A DNA stretch of 64,000 nt, taken from the NCBI RefSeq assembly GCF_042466115.1, contig NZ_JAXHBQ010000001.1, positions 2,108,001-2,172,000 on the forward strand, written 5' to 3'. The notes under the pieces are model-generated. The model did not search any database, was not told the origin of the DNA, and saw only the letters and a program-made list of their open reading frames with translations. The translations under genes were made by a program, and so were the position numbers. The DNA is from SW4 sp042466115 (GTDB lineage Bacteria; Pseudomonadota; Alphaproteobacteria; Rhodobacterales; Rhodobacteraceae). Of this stretch, positions 26,535 through 35,530 are shown piece by piece (positions within the stretch are counted from its first letter, which is position 1; every line of letters starts with the position of its first letter).

Positions 26535-27307
26535 TCGAAGCCCTGGCAGAAATCGCGCCCGTTGGGCAGGCCGCCGTGTGGGCGGGGTTTGTCGTGTTCA
26601 TAAGGATTGGCGCCATGATGGCGCTTTTGCCTGCATTTGGTGAACAGTCGGTGCCGATGCGTGTCCGGCTTGGCCTGACCATCGCGTTTGTCTTGATCGT
26701 GTCACCTGCAATCACCGGCTTGCCTGCCCAGCCCGACGGGCCGGTCGGAACTGTTGCGATCATCTTGGCCGAGGCCGCGACCGGTTTGTTCATGGGGCTG
26801 ATGTTACGGCTGTTCGTGCTTGCGTTGCAAATCGCAGGAACGATCGCGGCACAGTCGACCTCGCTTTCGCAGTTGTTCGGGGGAAGCGCCGGCGTCGACC
26901 CGCTTCCGGCGATTGGCAATCTGCTGCTGGTTGCGGGGCTTGCACTGGCGGCGTTGCTTGGGCTGCATGTGCGGCTGGCAGAGTATATGATCTATAGCTA
27001 CGAACTGATCCCTGCCGGTCAGTTCCCGTCGCCATCCGTCGTTTCAGATGCAGGGGTGGGCGAGGTAGGTCGCGCCTTTGCGCTGGCCTTCACGCTTGCA
27101 GCACCTTTCGTCATCGCATCATTGATTTACAACGTGACGCTTGGCGTCATCAATCGCGCGATGCCGCAATTGATGGTGTCGTTTGTGGGCGCGCCGGCAA
27201 TCACTGCGGGTGGATTGGTCCTGTTGTTTGTGTCTGCCCCGATCCTGCTTTCGATCTGGGTCGAGGCCTTTGGCACCTTTATGTCGAACCCGTTCGGGGC
27301 CCCCTAG
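26531..27307 (+). CDS. fliR: Flagellar export gate protein FliR
   Basis: FliR joins FliP and FliQ in the export gate. The 258-residue protein is almost wholly hydrophobic, with about six membrane helices, and the family segments PAFGEQSVPMRVRLGLTIA and AAQSTSLSQLFGG. It overlaps flhA at its start and abuts flhB at its end, giving the conserved order flhA-fliR-flhB. Confidence 0.96.
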   Translation: MIEALAEIAPVGQAAVWAGFVVFIRIGAMMALLPAFGEQSVPMRVRLGLTIAFVLIVSPAITGLPAQPDGPVGTVAIILAEAATGLFMGLMLRLFVLALQIAGTIAAQSTSLSQLFGGSAGVDPLPAIGNLLLVAGLALAALLGLHVRLAEYMIYSYELIPAGQFPSPSVVSDAGVGEVGRAFALAFTLAAPFVIASLIYNVTLGVINRAMPQLMVSFVGAPAITAGGLVLLFVSAPILLSIWVEAFGTFMSNPFGAP

Positions 27308-28384
27308 ATGAGCGAGAATGGCGACGACGACAAGCAACATGAACCATCGCAGAAAAAGCTCGATGATGCCCGCAAGAAAGGCGAAGTTCCCAAGTCAACC
27401 GACCTGATCACCGCGGCGGGGTATGGCGGATTTCTTTTGACGGCGATGGCCTTTGGGGCAACGTCATTGCTGGGGCTGGGCGATGGGTTGGCCGCGCTTC
27501 TGAACCACGCCGACACCTTCTCAACCGATGTTTTTGCAGGGTCCGGTGCGCCGATGGCAGGCGGTGTCATGGCTGTTCTGGCAACCAGGCTCGCGCCGTG
27601 GTTCGGGGTGCCTGCCGTTCTGGCCCTTCTTGCGGTTCTTGCCCAAAAGGCCTTTGTCATAGCCCCGACCAAGATTGAACCAAAGCTGTCGCGTATCTCG
27701 CCGATTTCGGGGTTCAAGAACAAGTTCGGCCGCTCGGGCTTTTTCGAGTTCTTCAAAAGCTTCGCGAAACTGGGTCTCTATTGCGTGGTCCTTGGTGTTT
27801 ACCTGACCTATCAAATGCCGCGCATTCTGGGGTCAATGTATCTCACGCCCGGGCTGGTGACGACCGAACTTCTGCGCCTTGTCGTCGGCCTGTTGTTCAT
27901 TGTCCTGATCGTGGCAACCGCCCTCGGGACGGTCGATTTCATCTGGCAACAGGCGGAACATACGCGCAAGCACCGGATGTCGCGCAAGGAACTGATGGAT
28001 GAAATGAAGGGAACCGAAGGCGATCCCGCGATGAAGCAGCAGCGCCGCCAGAAAGGTATCGAACTGGCGATGTCGCAGATGTTGGCTGACGTGCCCGGCG
28101 CCGATGTCGTGATCGTCAACCCGACCCACTTTGCCGTCGCCTTGAAATGGGACCGCGCCAGCGGTGGAGCGCCCATCTGCGTGGCCAAAGGTGTCGATGA
28201 CATTGCTGCCCGTATTCGTGCCGTGGCAAATGAAAACGCCGTGCCAATCCATTCTGACCCGCCAACTGCACGCGCGCTGCACGCCAGCGTCGACATCGGC
28301 GCCGAGGTTGGGCCCGATCACTATCGCGCTGTCGCAGCTGCAATCAGGTTCGCCGAGCGCATCCGCCAGAAGGCCCGTTTGTGA
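27308..28384 (+). CDS. flhB: Flagellar export switch protein FlhB
   Basis: FlhB sets the switch from hook to filament export. The 358-residue protein has an N-terminal charged segment (EPSQKKLDDARKKGEVPKS), four membrane helices, and the self-cleaving NPTH motif (IVNPTHFAVALKW) in the cytoplasmic domain near residue 272. All key residues are present. It overlaps the FliJ-like gene by one base. Confidence 0.97.
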   Translation: MSENGDDDKQHEPSQKKLDDARKKGEVPKSTDLITAAGYGGFLLTAMAFGATSLLGLGDGLAALLNHADTFSTDVFAGSGAPMAGGVMAVLATRLAPWFGVPAVLALLAVLAQKAFVIAPTKIEPKLSRISPISGFKNKFGRSGFFEFFKSFAKLGLYCVVLGVYLTYQMPRILGSMYLTPGLVTTELLRLVVGLLFIVLIVATALGTVDFIWQQAEHTRKHRMSRKELMDEMKGTEGDPAMKQQRRQKGIELAMSQMLADVPGADVVIVNPTHFAVALKWDRASGGAPICVAKGVDDIAARIRAVANENAVPIHSDPPTARALHASVDIGAEVGPDHYRAVAAAIRFAERIRQKARL

Positions 28385-28764
28385 TGGCAGACCGGGCCGG
28401 ACAACTACGCGACCTCTTACGCCTGACGGATGCGGGCTTGCGTGCCGAACAGGCGAAAATGGCCCGCTGCAACCGCGAGATTGCCGCCATGCAAGACCAG
28501 ATTGCAGCATTGCGATCACCCCAGATCAAAGCGGTGCCAACGGCCGATCCAGATCCTGCGCAGCGTGCGGGCGCGGATATTCGATGGCAGATGTGGGCCG
28601 AAGAACGGCGCAAGGCACTGAACCTTGAACTGGCGAAACTGCGCGCGGCGCACGACGCCCAGCGCACGTCACTTGCAACGGCATTTGGCAAGCATCAAGC
28701 GACGCAGGCACTATACGACAAAGAGGTGGAACTGCGCCGGTTGAAAGATTCGCGGCGCAGTTAG
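28384..28764 (+). CDS. FliJ-like coiled-coil protein
   Basis: A 126-residue, highly charged helical protein without membrane segments: REIAAMQDQIAALRS, EERRKALNLELAKLRAAHDA. Length, coiled-coil nature and position directly after flhB fit a FliJ-type export component that links FliI to FlhA, but I see no diagnostic motif. The ATG at 28384 overlaps the flhB stop by one base, so translation is coupled. It converges with the fliL2 gene with no gap. Confidence 0.6.
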   Translation: MADRAGQLRDLLRLTDAGLRAEQAKMARCNREIAAMQDQIAALRSPQIKAVPTADPDPAQRAGADIRWQMWAEERRKALNLELAKLRAAHDAQRTSLATAFGKHQATQALYDKEVELRRLKDSRRS

Positions 28765-29274
28765 TTACTGCACGTCCTGCCGCACGATATCGACGATCAT
28801 CACGTCAAGCACGCGATCACCCATTGCACCCACCGCAGAATCCCGCAGGGCGGTGCGCAGTATCCCCATGTTGCGGGAACTGGTGAATGCGCCTTCAAAG
28901 CCACCGATATTGGCATGATCAAAAAGCACCTGAAGGAATACGTCGCGCAACTTGGGTTCCTGGATGAACACAAATTCCTTGCCGCCAACAGGCACTTCAA
29001 CACTGAGCGACAGCACAACCATCGCGGCAACGCGGCCGTCCTCGATCACCGGCACAACGAACTGGTTGTTCAGGCGCGCATACTCGCTGCCTTCCGGGTC
29101 GGTCTCGGGGTCGATCGCCACGTCGGTTTCGCCGTGATCGTCGCTTGCTGGCACTTCGCCACAGGGGTTTTCGGCCAGGTCGTCGTGTGACGGCGGGAAC
29201 AGGAACAACCCTGCGCCAACGCCGCTACCCGCACCGATGATCAGCAGAACAAGCGGAAGGAGGAGCTTTTTCAT
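28765..29274 (-). CDS. Second FliL-family flagellar protein
   Basis: The 169-residue protein has an N-terminal membrane helix (LLLPLVLLIIGAGSGVGAGL) and a periplasmic FliL-type domain (YARLNNQFVVPVIEDGRVAA, EPKLRDVFLQVLFDHANIGG). It is a different subfamily from the FliL at 19640. It ends the leftward flgB-flgC-fliE-fliQ-flgF-flgG-flgA-flgH operon, 9 bases after flgH. It probably works near the L/P rings or stator. Two FliL-type proteins in one flagellar cluster suggests a division of labour. Confidence 0.8.
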   Translation of the reverse strand: MKKLLLPLVLLIIGAGSGVGAGLFLFPPSHDDLAENPCGEVPASDDHGETDVAIDPETDPEGSEYARLNNQFVVPVIEDGRVAAMVVLSLSVEVPVGGKEFVFIQEPKLRDVFLQVLFDHANIGGFEGAFTSSRNMGILRTALRDSAVGAMGDRVLDVMIVDIVRQDVQ

Positions 29275-29283
29275 GCGACGTTC

Positions 29284-30015
29284 CTAGAAGGGCAAAATGA
29301 CATCGGCTGCCTGCTGACCGTAGCGCGGCTGCTGCATGTCGGTGATCTGGCCACGTCCGCCATAAGAAATGCGTGCGGTTGCGATCTTGTCATAGGTGAT
29401 TTCGTTCTGACGGCTGATGTCTTCGGGGCGCACATAGCCTGTTACAATCAGTTCGCGCAGTTCGAAATTCACGCGCACTTCCTGACTGCCTTGAATGGAC
29501 AGCACACCATTTGGCAGTTCTTCAACAATCGTTGCGGCCACGCGCAGGGTAAGCCGTTCGTTGCGGCGCACCGATCCGTTGCCGCCAAAAGCGCTTGACG
29601 ATGATAGACCGACCGCAGGGTCAAGGCTGGCACCATCGGGCAAGGCCTCGTTGATACGCTGTGGAATGCCAAACAGGTTGGGAACCGACATGCTTTCCGA
29701 TCCGGTGCGCGCGCGATCTGTCGCGTTAGAAATCTCGGCACGGTCGTCGATTTCAATGACAACAGTCAGAATATCGCCCCGTTGCACAGCGCGGCGATCG
29801 CCCAGCAGGGACCCCCGAGCACCCGTCCAAAGCGAGGGCGTGTCGGGCGCAACAGTCGTAACTGCCAGTTCCGGCTCCATTCCGTAGGTCAGCATCGCAG
29901 CATGTTCCGGTGTCGCAGCTGGCGGTGAAAACGCGGGCTCTTGGCCGATGGATTGCAACCGCCCGCAAGACACAGGCAACGCCAAAAGGATCAGGGCAGC
30001 AAGTCGCAGTTTCAT
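29284..30015 (-). CDS. flgH: Flagellar L-ring lipoprotein FlgH
   Basis: FlgH forms the L ring in the outer membrane. The 243-residue precursor begins MKLRLAALILLALPVSC, a lipoprotein signal with Cys17 as likely lipid site. SLLGDRRAVQRGDILTVVIE and the C-terminal GYVRPEDISRQNEITYDKIA are family segments. The start at 30015 is preferred over one 33 bases upstream because AAGGAT lies just before it and the lipobox then sits in the right place. It follows flgA by 10 bases. Confidence 0.95.
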   Translation of the reverse strand: MKLRLAALILLALPVSCGRLQSIGQEPAFSPPAATPEHAAMLTYGMEPELAVTTVAPDTPSLWTGARGSLLGDRRAVQRGDILTVVIEIDDRAEISNATDRARTGSESMSVPNLFGIPQRINEALPDGASLDPAVGLSSSSAFGGNGSVRRNERLTLRVAATIVEELPNGVLSIQGSQEVRVNFELRELIVTGYVRPEDISRQNEITYDKIATARISYGGRGQITDMQQPRYGQQAADVILPF

Positions 30016-30025
30016 GACATTATCC

Positions 30026-30439
30026 TTAGTATGAGACATAGGCGGCACCGTCCGGCCCGATGCGCGCGGTGACGGTTGAACGGGACGACAGGTTCATCAC
30101 GCGGATCAGATCACCGGGACCGGCACGATCCAGCGCGCGGCCTTCGGTCGAAATCATCAAACCGGAACGCATGTAAACCAGCGGGATAATCTGGTTGCGA
30201 TCCACAACCGCGGGCGGGCCCACATCACCTTGACGGATCGGTCGACCGGCATAAAGGGCCACGCGTGCCTCCATCCCGATCAGGGCCGAAGGGTCGGTCA
30301 CGCCGCCCGTTGTGGCGATATCGCGCAGCAACAAATCGTCGGGCCCGATAATGGCACGGGCCGGGATCGTGCGCGCGGCGACAAGCGTGTCTGCGGCGGC
30401 GGGTGCGGCCAGCAAACAAAGGAGGAGGACACGGATCAT
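30026..30439 (-). CDS. flgA: P-ring assembly chaperone FlgA
   Basis: FlgA is the periplasmic chaperone for P-ring assembly. The 137-residue precursor has a signal peptide (MIRVLLLCLLAAPAAAD) and a SAF-type domain: ARAIIGPDDLLLRDI and ALYAGRPIRQGDV. It is shorter than the enterobacterial protein, keeping mainly the C-terminal half, which is common in alphaproteobacteria. It overlaps flgG by 4 bases. Confidence 0.92.
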   Translation of the reverse strand: MIRVLLLCLLAAPAAADTLVAARTIPARAIIGPDDLLLRDIATTGGVTDPSALIGMEARVALYAGRPIRQGDVGPPAVVDRNQIIPLVYMRSGLMISTEGRALDRAGPGDLIRVMNLSSRSTVTARIGPDGAAYVSY

Positions 30440-31221
30440 CGGATCTGCACCATTGCGCCCAGCATCTGGTCGGCGGCTGTGATCACCTTGGAGTTCAATT
30501 CATAGCCGCGCTGTGCCTCGATCAGGTCAGTCACTTCGCGCACGGCATCGACCGAGCTGTCCTCAAGATACCCCTGGCGCAGCACGCCCAAACCGTCCTG
30601 TCCGGGCGTTGCAATTGTGGATGGGCCCGACGCGGGCGTTTCAAGAAACAGGTTTGACCCGATGGCCTCCAACCCCTTGGCATTGGTGAAGCCCGACAGG
30701 CTGAACTGACCCAGAAGTTCGGGTTCAACACGGTCATTGAAGTAGGCGTAAACCTCGCCCTCGGCATTGATGCTGACGGAACGGGCATCGCGCGGAATTG
30801 TGATATCGGGCACCACCGGATAGCCGTCTGACGTGACGATCAACCCTTCACCGGTGCGCTTTAGCCCGCCATCGCGGGTATAGGCGGCGCGCCCGTCAGG
30901 CAGTGTGACTTCAAGATATCCGGCCCCTTCGATGGCCAGATCCAGATCGCCGCCCGTTGCCGCCAGCGACCCCTGCGACAACATCACCGACACCGACGTC
31001 GGGCGCACCCCAAGGCCCAACTGCACACCCGTGGGCAACACCGTGCCATCCGAGGCGTTGATCGTGCCGGGGCGCGCAACCTGTTGGTAATGCAGATCGG
31101 CAAATTCGGCGCGGCGCGCGTTGTAGCCTGTGGTGTTCATGTTGGCGAGGTTGTTTGAAATCACCTCTACCCGTGTTTGCTGGGCGGTCATGCCCGCCGC
31201 TGCGATACGTAATGCGCGCAT
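30436..31221 (-). CDS. flgG: Distal rod protein FlgG
   Basis: FlgG forms the distal rod. The 261-residue protein has the N-terminal QQTRVEVISNNLANMNTTGY motif, the DLDLAIEGAGYLEVTLPDG segment, and the C-terminal helix EAQRGYELNSKVITAADQML. It is normal in length. It overlaps flgA by 4 bases and follows flgF by 11. Confidence 0.97.
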   Translation of the reverse strand: MRALRIAAAGMTAQQTRVEVISNNLANMNTTGYNARRAEFADLHYQQVARPGTINASDGTVLPTGVQLGLGVRPTSVSVMLSQGSLAATGGDLDLAIEGAGYLEVTLPDGRAAYTRDGGLKRTGEGLIVTSDGYPVVPDITIPRDARSVSINAEGEVYAYFNDRVEPELLGQFSLSGFTNAKGLEAIGSNLFLETPASGPSTIATPGQDGLGVLRQGYLEDSSVDAVREVTDLIEAQRGYELNSKVITAADQMLGAMVQIR

Positions 31222-31232
31222 CAGGTTTCTCC

Positions 31233-31949
31233 TTACTGGCCCAGGGCCTTGATCACGCCGCGAATGCGTTCATCTTCTTTTTCCATGAATGTCTGGCCCA
31301 ATTCATAAGCGCGCTGCACCTCGATCATGCGGGTGACTTCCAGGATCGGATTGACGTTGGATTCTTCCAGATAGCCTTGCAGCATCCGCCCTTCGGGCGC
31401 GGGTTCAAACCCGCCATCGGCACGGAATCGCACGCCATCTTCGCGGGTCATTCCCATGGGATCGACCGGCATGAATAACCCGACCTGACCAACAGGCTGG
31501 CCATCCGCGCTCATCGTGCCATCGGGGGCAATTCCGATACTGCGCACCCCTTGGGGCACGAACATCGGCGCACCGCCTGCATCCAGAACCCGATAACCTT
31601 CGGGCGTTACCAGATCACCATCGCCGTTCGGGGTAAAACTGCCTGCGCGTGTCAGGCGTTCGCCCTGCGGTGTTTCCACCAGAAAGAACCCCTCGCCTTC
31701 GATCGCCAAATCAAAGGTGCCCCCCGTTTGGGTCAACGTCCCCTGTGTCTGCAAGGTGTCGCGCACCGATGCGGTCGCCATCGACAGCGAATCTGCGTCC
31801 GCCCCCAACGCCTTGACATGTTCGGCAAAAATCACCCCTTCGGCGCGAAAGCCCGTGGTCGAAGTATTGGCGATGTTATTGGCCACCGTGCGCATTTCGC
31901 GCATCAGGCCCGACTGCCGCGTAAGGGCGGTATATGTTGCGTTTTCCAT
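31233..31949 (-). CDS. flgF: Proximal rod protein FlgF
   Basis: FlgF is a proximal rod subunit. The 238-residue protein has REMRTVANNIANTSTTGFRA at its N-terminus, GTFDLAIEGEGFFLVETPQG in the middle, and the C-terminal EVTRMIEVQRAYELGQTFME. It is 3 bases after fliQ and precedes flgG, the usual order for this group. Confidence 0.95.
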   Translation of the reverse strand: MENATYTALTRQSGLMREMRTVANNIANTSTTGFRAEGVIFAEHVKALGADADSLSMATASVRDTLQTQGTLTQTGGTFDLAIEGEGFFLVETPQGERLTRAGSFTPNGDGDLVTPEGYRVLDAGGAPMFVPQGVRSIGIAPDGTMSADGQPVGQVGLFMPVDPMGMTREDGVRFRADGGFEPAPEGRMLQGYLEESNVNPILEVTRMIEVQRAYELGQTFMEKEDERIRGVIKALGQ

Positions 31950-31952
31950 GGT

Positions 31953-32219
31953 CTAGCTTCCTGCGATGATCGGGATCAGGGTGTCTTGGAAATAAGCAAC
32001 AAGCGTTTCCGACATGAAGCCCATCGTGATCCAGAACACGGCGACGATCGCCGCCAGTTTGGGCACAAACGTCAGCGTCATTTCCTGAATTGACGTCAGC
32101 GCCTGAAACAGACCAACAGTCAGCCCGGCGATCAACGCAACCGTCAGGATCGGCAGCGACACCATCACCGCAATCCAAAGCCCCTGTCGCAGGGTGTCGT
32201 AAAACAGCGCCTCATTCAT
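31953..32219 (-). CDS. fliQ: Flagellar export gate protein FliQ
   Basis: FliQ is a small hairpin membrane protein of the export gate. The 88-residue sequence has two hydrophobic helices (WIAVMVSLPILTVALIAGL, LAAIVAVFWITMGF) joined by the conserved QALTSIQEMTLTFVPK loop. It overlaps fliE by one base. Confidence 0.96.
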   Translation of the reverse strand: MNEALFYDTLRQGLWIAVMVSLPILTVALIAGLTVGLFQALTSIQEMTLTFVPKLAAIVAVFWITMGFMSETLVAYFQDTLIPIIAGS

Positions 32220-32506
32220 CAGACGGGCATCCGCAGAATTTCCTGGTAGGCTTCGACAACCTTGTCGCGCACGGTCACGGCGGTTTCCACGGCCAGTTCC
32301 GTCTGCGCGAGGGCCTGCACCAATGCATGCGGATCGGCCCCGCCTGACATTGCGGCCATCGCTGTCTGTTCGCCTTGCTGCAACGTCGCGGCGAAACTTT
32401 CCGCGACTTTGCCGAATGCGGTGCCGCCTTCGCCACCGGGTTGCGGCGCCGTTGCAGTTTTGTTGGCGGCATATTGTTGGGCAACAAGGGTTGATCTGAT
32501 ATCCAT
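32219..32506 (-). CDS. fliE: Hook-basal body complex protein FliE
   Basis: FliE connects the MS ring to the rod. The 95-residue protein is mostly helical, with ADPHALVQALAQTELAVETA and the C-terminal VRDKVVEAYQEILRMPV that is the family hallmark. It lies between flgC (11 bases) and fliQ (1-base overlap), the usual place. Confidence 0.94.
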   Translation of the reverse strand: MDIRSTLVAQQYAANKTATAPQPGGEGGTAFGKVAESFAATLQQGEQTAMAAMSGGADPHALVQALAQTELAVETAVTVRDKVVEAYQEILRMPV

Positions 32507-32517
32507 GATCCGCCTCC

Positions 32518-32910
32518 TTAGCGGCGCAGAAGATCCATCAGGGACGACGACATTTGCCGCACCTGATCGAACATCTTGAGGTTTGCTTCGTAACTGCGCT
32601 GGGCTTCGCGGGCGTCCGCGATTTCAACCAGCAGGTTCACGTTTGACCCGTCATAATGCCCGCTTGCATCGGCCATTGGGTGGGACGGGTCATAGACGCG
32701 GTCAAGTTCTGTGCGGTCCAGCTGCACACGGCCGGTTTCCACAGCGCCCGTATGGTCGCCGCGCGCAACGACTTCTTCAAAGGTCACAGTCTTGCGGTGA
32801 TATCCGGGCGTATCGGTATTGGCGATGTTTTCAGACACGTGGCGGATGCGGCTGGCCTGTGCGCGCATGCCGCTTGCGGCAACATCAAGTGCGTTGGAAA
32901 AGTCAGTCAT
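32518..32910 (-). CDS. flgC: Proximal rod protein FlgC
   Basis: FlgC is a proximal rod subunit. The 130-residue protein has ASRIRHVSENIANTDTPGYH at the N-terminus, YDGSNVNLLVEIADAREAQR and the C-terminal YEANLKMFDQVRQMSSSLMD. It follows flgB by 5 bases. Confidence 0.96.
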   Translation of the reverse strand: MTDFSNALDVAASGMRAQASRIRHVSENIANTDTPGYHRKTVTFEEVVARGDHTGAVETGRVQLDRTELDRVYDPSHPMADASGHYDGSNVNLLVEIADAREAQRSYEANLKMFDQVRQMSSSLMDLLRR

Positions 32911-32915
32911 GAAAC

Positions 32916-33302
32916 CTACCTCCGCCCGATGCTCATCCGCAGCACGTCAAGGCCGTGCTTGTAGATGGCGAGCGCACGATTGTGTTCGCGCTGGATTTCA
33001 ACGCCGCGCAGCATTTCTTCTTCAAGGGAAACAGAATTGCCGTTGGGCGAGGGTTCAGCATCAGCCATCCGCGCGCGGGCGGCTGCTGCGCCAGCGTCCG
33101 CGCCGCCGATATGGCCCGCGCGTGTGCTGCGCAATGTTGTCGTTTCGTGGCCGCGATAGGCCTCGGCGAAACTGTCCATTGTTTGCGCGCGATAGCCCGG
33201 CGTATCGGCATTCGCGATATTTCGCGCAGTCACAGCCTGACGCTGCCCCGCGTGGCGGGCCATGTCATAGGCAGTTTGAAAAACGTCCAGCGATTGGAAC
33301 AT
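32916..33302 (-). CDS. flgB: Proximal rod protein FlgB
   Basis: FlgB is a proximal rod subunit. The 128-residue protein has GQRQAVTARNIANADTPGYR at the N-terminus and a helical C-terminus (EIQREHNRALAIYKHGLDVL). The start at 33302 follows a GGGAGAAG site; an upstream Met lacks support. It is the first gene of a nine-gene leftward operon (flgB to fliL2). TTAA half-sites at 33337 and 33351 lie in the promoter gap shared with fliI, but with ten bases between them. Confidence 0.94.
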   Translation of the reverse strand: MFQSLDVFQTAYDMARHAGQRQAVTARNIANADTPGYRAQTMDSFAEAYRGHETTTLRSTRAGHIGGADAGAAAARARMADAEPSPNGNSVSLEEEMLRGVEIQREHNRALAIYKHGLDVLRMSIGRR

Positions 33303-33385
33303 CGGGGCTTCTCCCTCGATTGGCTTCAACTAAGGCTTAACCCTGATTCCTTAAGAAGGTGTTGTCAGTCGAAAGGACACCACCA

Positions 33386-34741
33386 ATGCCGGACCCAATT
33401 CTTGAACGTATCACCGCATCACTGAAAGGTTTGCGCGCAGACCATCCGCTGGGCCACGTGATCGGCGTGACCGGTGATCGGGTGCAGGTTGCCGGTTTTG
33501 GCACGCAGGCCGCGCTGGGCGATCGTGTTGTTTTTCTGGGACACGCTGGATTGCGCGCCGAAATTGTGAAGCTTGATCATGCGGGTGCCTATCTTTTACC
33601 CGAAGGGAGCGCGGACGGTGTTTGCGTCAATGATCAGGTCTATCTTGAAAAACGCCGGGACTTTGCGCCGGATGCCAGCTGGATCGGGCGGGTGATTGAC
33701 CCTGACGGGCTGCCGTTGGATGGTCGCCCGTTGTTGCCCGGTTTGACGATGCGGCGCGTGCGGGCTGATCCACCCTTGCCGCATACGCGGCGCGCGATGG
33801 GCGAACGGCTGGCAACGGGCCTGGCCGTGTTCAATACTGTTCTACCGCTCGCACGGGGCCAGCGGATTGGCCTGTTCGCGGGGTCAGGTGTGGGCAAGTC
33901 AACGCTGTTGGCCGACCTCGCGCGCGGGGTCGACGCCGATGTAATCGTCATCGCGCTTGTGGGCGAACGGGGCCGCGAATTGCGCGAATTTGTCGAAGAC
34001 GTGCTTGGCCATGAAGGGATGCAACGGTCGGTTGTCATCGCCGCTACCTCGGATCGGGCGCCACAGATTCGCAAGCGATGTGCGCTCGCGGCGACAGCGG
34101 TCGCTGAACATTTCCGCGATGCGGGCCAGCAGGTTTTGTTGCTTGTCGATAGTGTCACGCGCTTTGCCGAGGCGCACCGTGAATTGGCCGTCGCCGGTGG
34201 TGAACCGGCCGCGCTGCGCGGGTATCCGGCATCGACCGGACCAACAATTGCGGCGCTGTGCGAACGTGCCGGGCCCGGCACGGGTGAGGGTGGTGATATC
34301 ACCGCGATTTACAGTGTGCTTGTTGCCGGGTCGGACATGGAAGAACCCGTGGCAGATATGCTGCGCGGCGTTCTGGACGGGCACGTTGTTCTTGATCGCA
34401 GCATTGCCGAGCGCGGCCGCTTTCCCGCAGTAGATCTGTTGCGGTCCGTATCGCGCAGTCTGCCGGGTGTGGCAAACGCTGGCGAAAACGCACTGATTCA
34501 AAGCGCGCGGGCGCATCTGGGGAAGTATGACCGGTCCGAACTGATGATTCAGGCGGGTCTTTACGTTGAGGGGAGCGATCCTGCGACCGATGCGGCCGTC
34601 GCTTGTTACCCCGATCTGGACCGGTTTCTGACACTGCGCCATCCCAGCCCAAGTGCAAGCTTTGCGGCTTTGCGTCAGGCGCTTCCTGCCACCACAGAAG
34701 ACACGCAAGCACAGCGTGCCACTGCGCCCCTAGTAGAGTGA
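33386..34741 (+). CDS. fliI: Flagellar export ATPase FliI
   Basis: FliI powers or primes flagellar export. The 451-residue protein resembles the F1 beta subunit. The Walker A motif GSGVGKST lies near residue 167, IALVGERGRELREF follows, and the Walker B region VLLLVDSVTRFAEAHRE is near residue 255. The start at 33386 is chosen because AAGGA lies 8 bases upstream. It converges with the DUF1217 gene and overlaps its end by 12 bases. Confidence 0.97.
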   Translation: MPDPILERITASLKGLRADHPLGHVIGVTGDRVQVAGFGTQAALGDRVVFLGHAGLRAEIVKLDHAGAYLLPEGSADGVCVNDQVYLEKRRDFAPDASWIGRVIDPDGLPLDGRPLLPGLTMRRVRADPPLPHTRRAMGERLATGLAVFNTVLPLARGQRIGLFAGSGVGKSTLLADLARGVDADVIVIALVGERGRELREFVEDVLGHEGMQRSVVIAATSDRAPQIRKRCALAATAVAEHFRDAGQQVLLLVDSVTRFAEAHRELAVAGGEPAALRGYPASTGPTIAALCERAGPGTGEGGDITAIYSVLVAGSDMEEPVADMLRGVLDGHVVLDRSIAERGRFPAVDLLRSVSRSLPGVANAGENALIQSARAHLGKYDRSELMIQAGLYVEGSDPATDAAVACYPDLDRFLTLRHPSPSASFAALRQALPATTEDTQAQRATAPLVE

Positions 34742-35530
34742 CCCCGCAGACTGCAACAAACTCAGCGCGACCGACCCGGACGAAAAACCACCTGCGGACG
34801 ATGTTTCCGTGCGCAGCATGTAAAGGCGGATCAGCTTTTCCTGTGATTCTTCGCTGGCGATTTCCGACATCTGATCGGTGCCAAACGTCGCCTGCGCACG
34901 CGCCTTGAATTCGGTGAGCTGCTGATCAAGATCAATCGCGCCAAAGCTGCTTGGAAACCCCAGCGCACCCTCGAAAACGGTGCGCATCGCGGCGTTTCCC
35001 ATCATGGAAAACCATTGCGCATTGTTGCTGCCGCTTGCCGTGATATCTGCCAAAGCAGGGCCGGTATTGAGCGCAAGGCGCATTGTGTTGTCCTGATCGC
35101 CGACCGCGCGTTCAAACTGGCGCGCCTCGTAGCGGTCAATGATTTCATCCGCAAAGGTGCTAAGCACCGTGCGGGGCGTGTCGAAATCGCCAAACCCGAA
35201 TGCTTTGGCCAGATCACCGTAGCGTGAATCGGACAGCTTGTTTGCAAGTGCGTCTTCATCCAGCGTCCCTTCTTCAAGGACTTTCTGGATGAAGTAAGTG
35301 TTGCCTATATCGTCATCCAGCCCGAACGCACCCAGTGCGACTTGCAGCAATTCGCGATCCGCCATGAGGTCCGCAGCGGTGCGGACCTCGCTGATCTTTT
35401 CGCGAAACGTGTCGGTGGCACGCGCGACCGGGGCCGAATTGGAAAAGGCCGTTTGTTGCGTATCCAACGTGCGTTGCAAGAACCGCCAACCGGTGTATCC
35501 AGACAGCGGAATGACAGGTTGGAACGTCAT
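34730..35530 (-). CDS. DUF1217 flagellar protein
   Basis: The 266-residue protein matches the DUF1217 type found in alphaproteobacterial flagellar clusters: GYTGWRFLQRTLDTQQTAF at the start and DRELLQVALGAFGLDDDIGN. It is helical and has no signal peptide, so if exported it would use the flagellar route. Its role is unknown to me. It is the last gene of the leftward group flaF-flbT-DUF1217, overlapping flbT by 4 bases. Confidence 0.82.
   Translation of the reverse strand: MTFQPVIPLSGYTGWRFLQRTLDTQQTAFSNSAPVARATDTFREKISEVRTAADLMADRELLQVALGAFGLDDDIGNTYFIQKVLEEGTLDEDALANKLSDSRYGDLAKAFGFGDFDTPRTVLSTFADEIIDRYEARQFERAVGDQDNTMRLALNTGPALADITASGSNNAQWFSMMGNAAMRTVFEGALGFPSSFGAIDLDQQLTEFKARAQATFGTDQMSEIASEESQEKLIRLYMLRTETSSAGGFSSGSVALSLLQSAGSLY

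Noticed and set aside
33337..33354. CtrA box between flgB and fliI
   Set aside because: Two TTAA half sites are present but ten bases apart, not seven, so they were not listed as a box.
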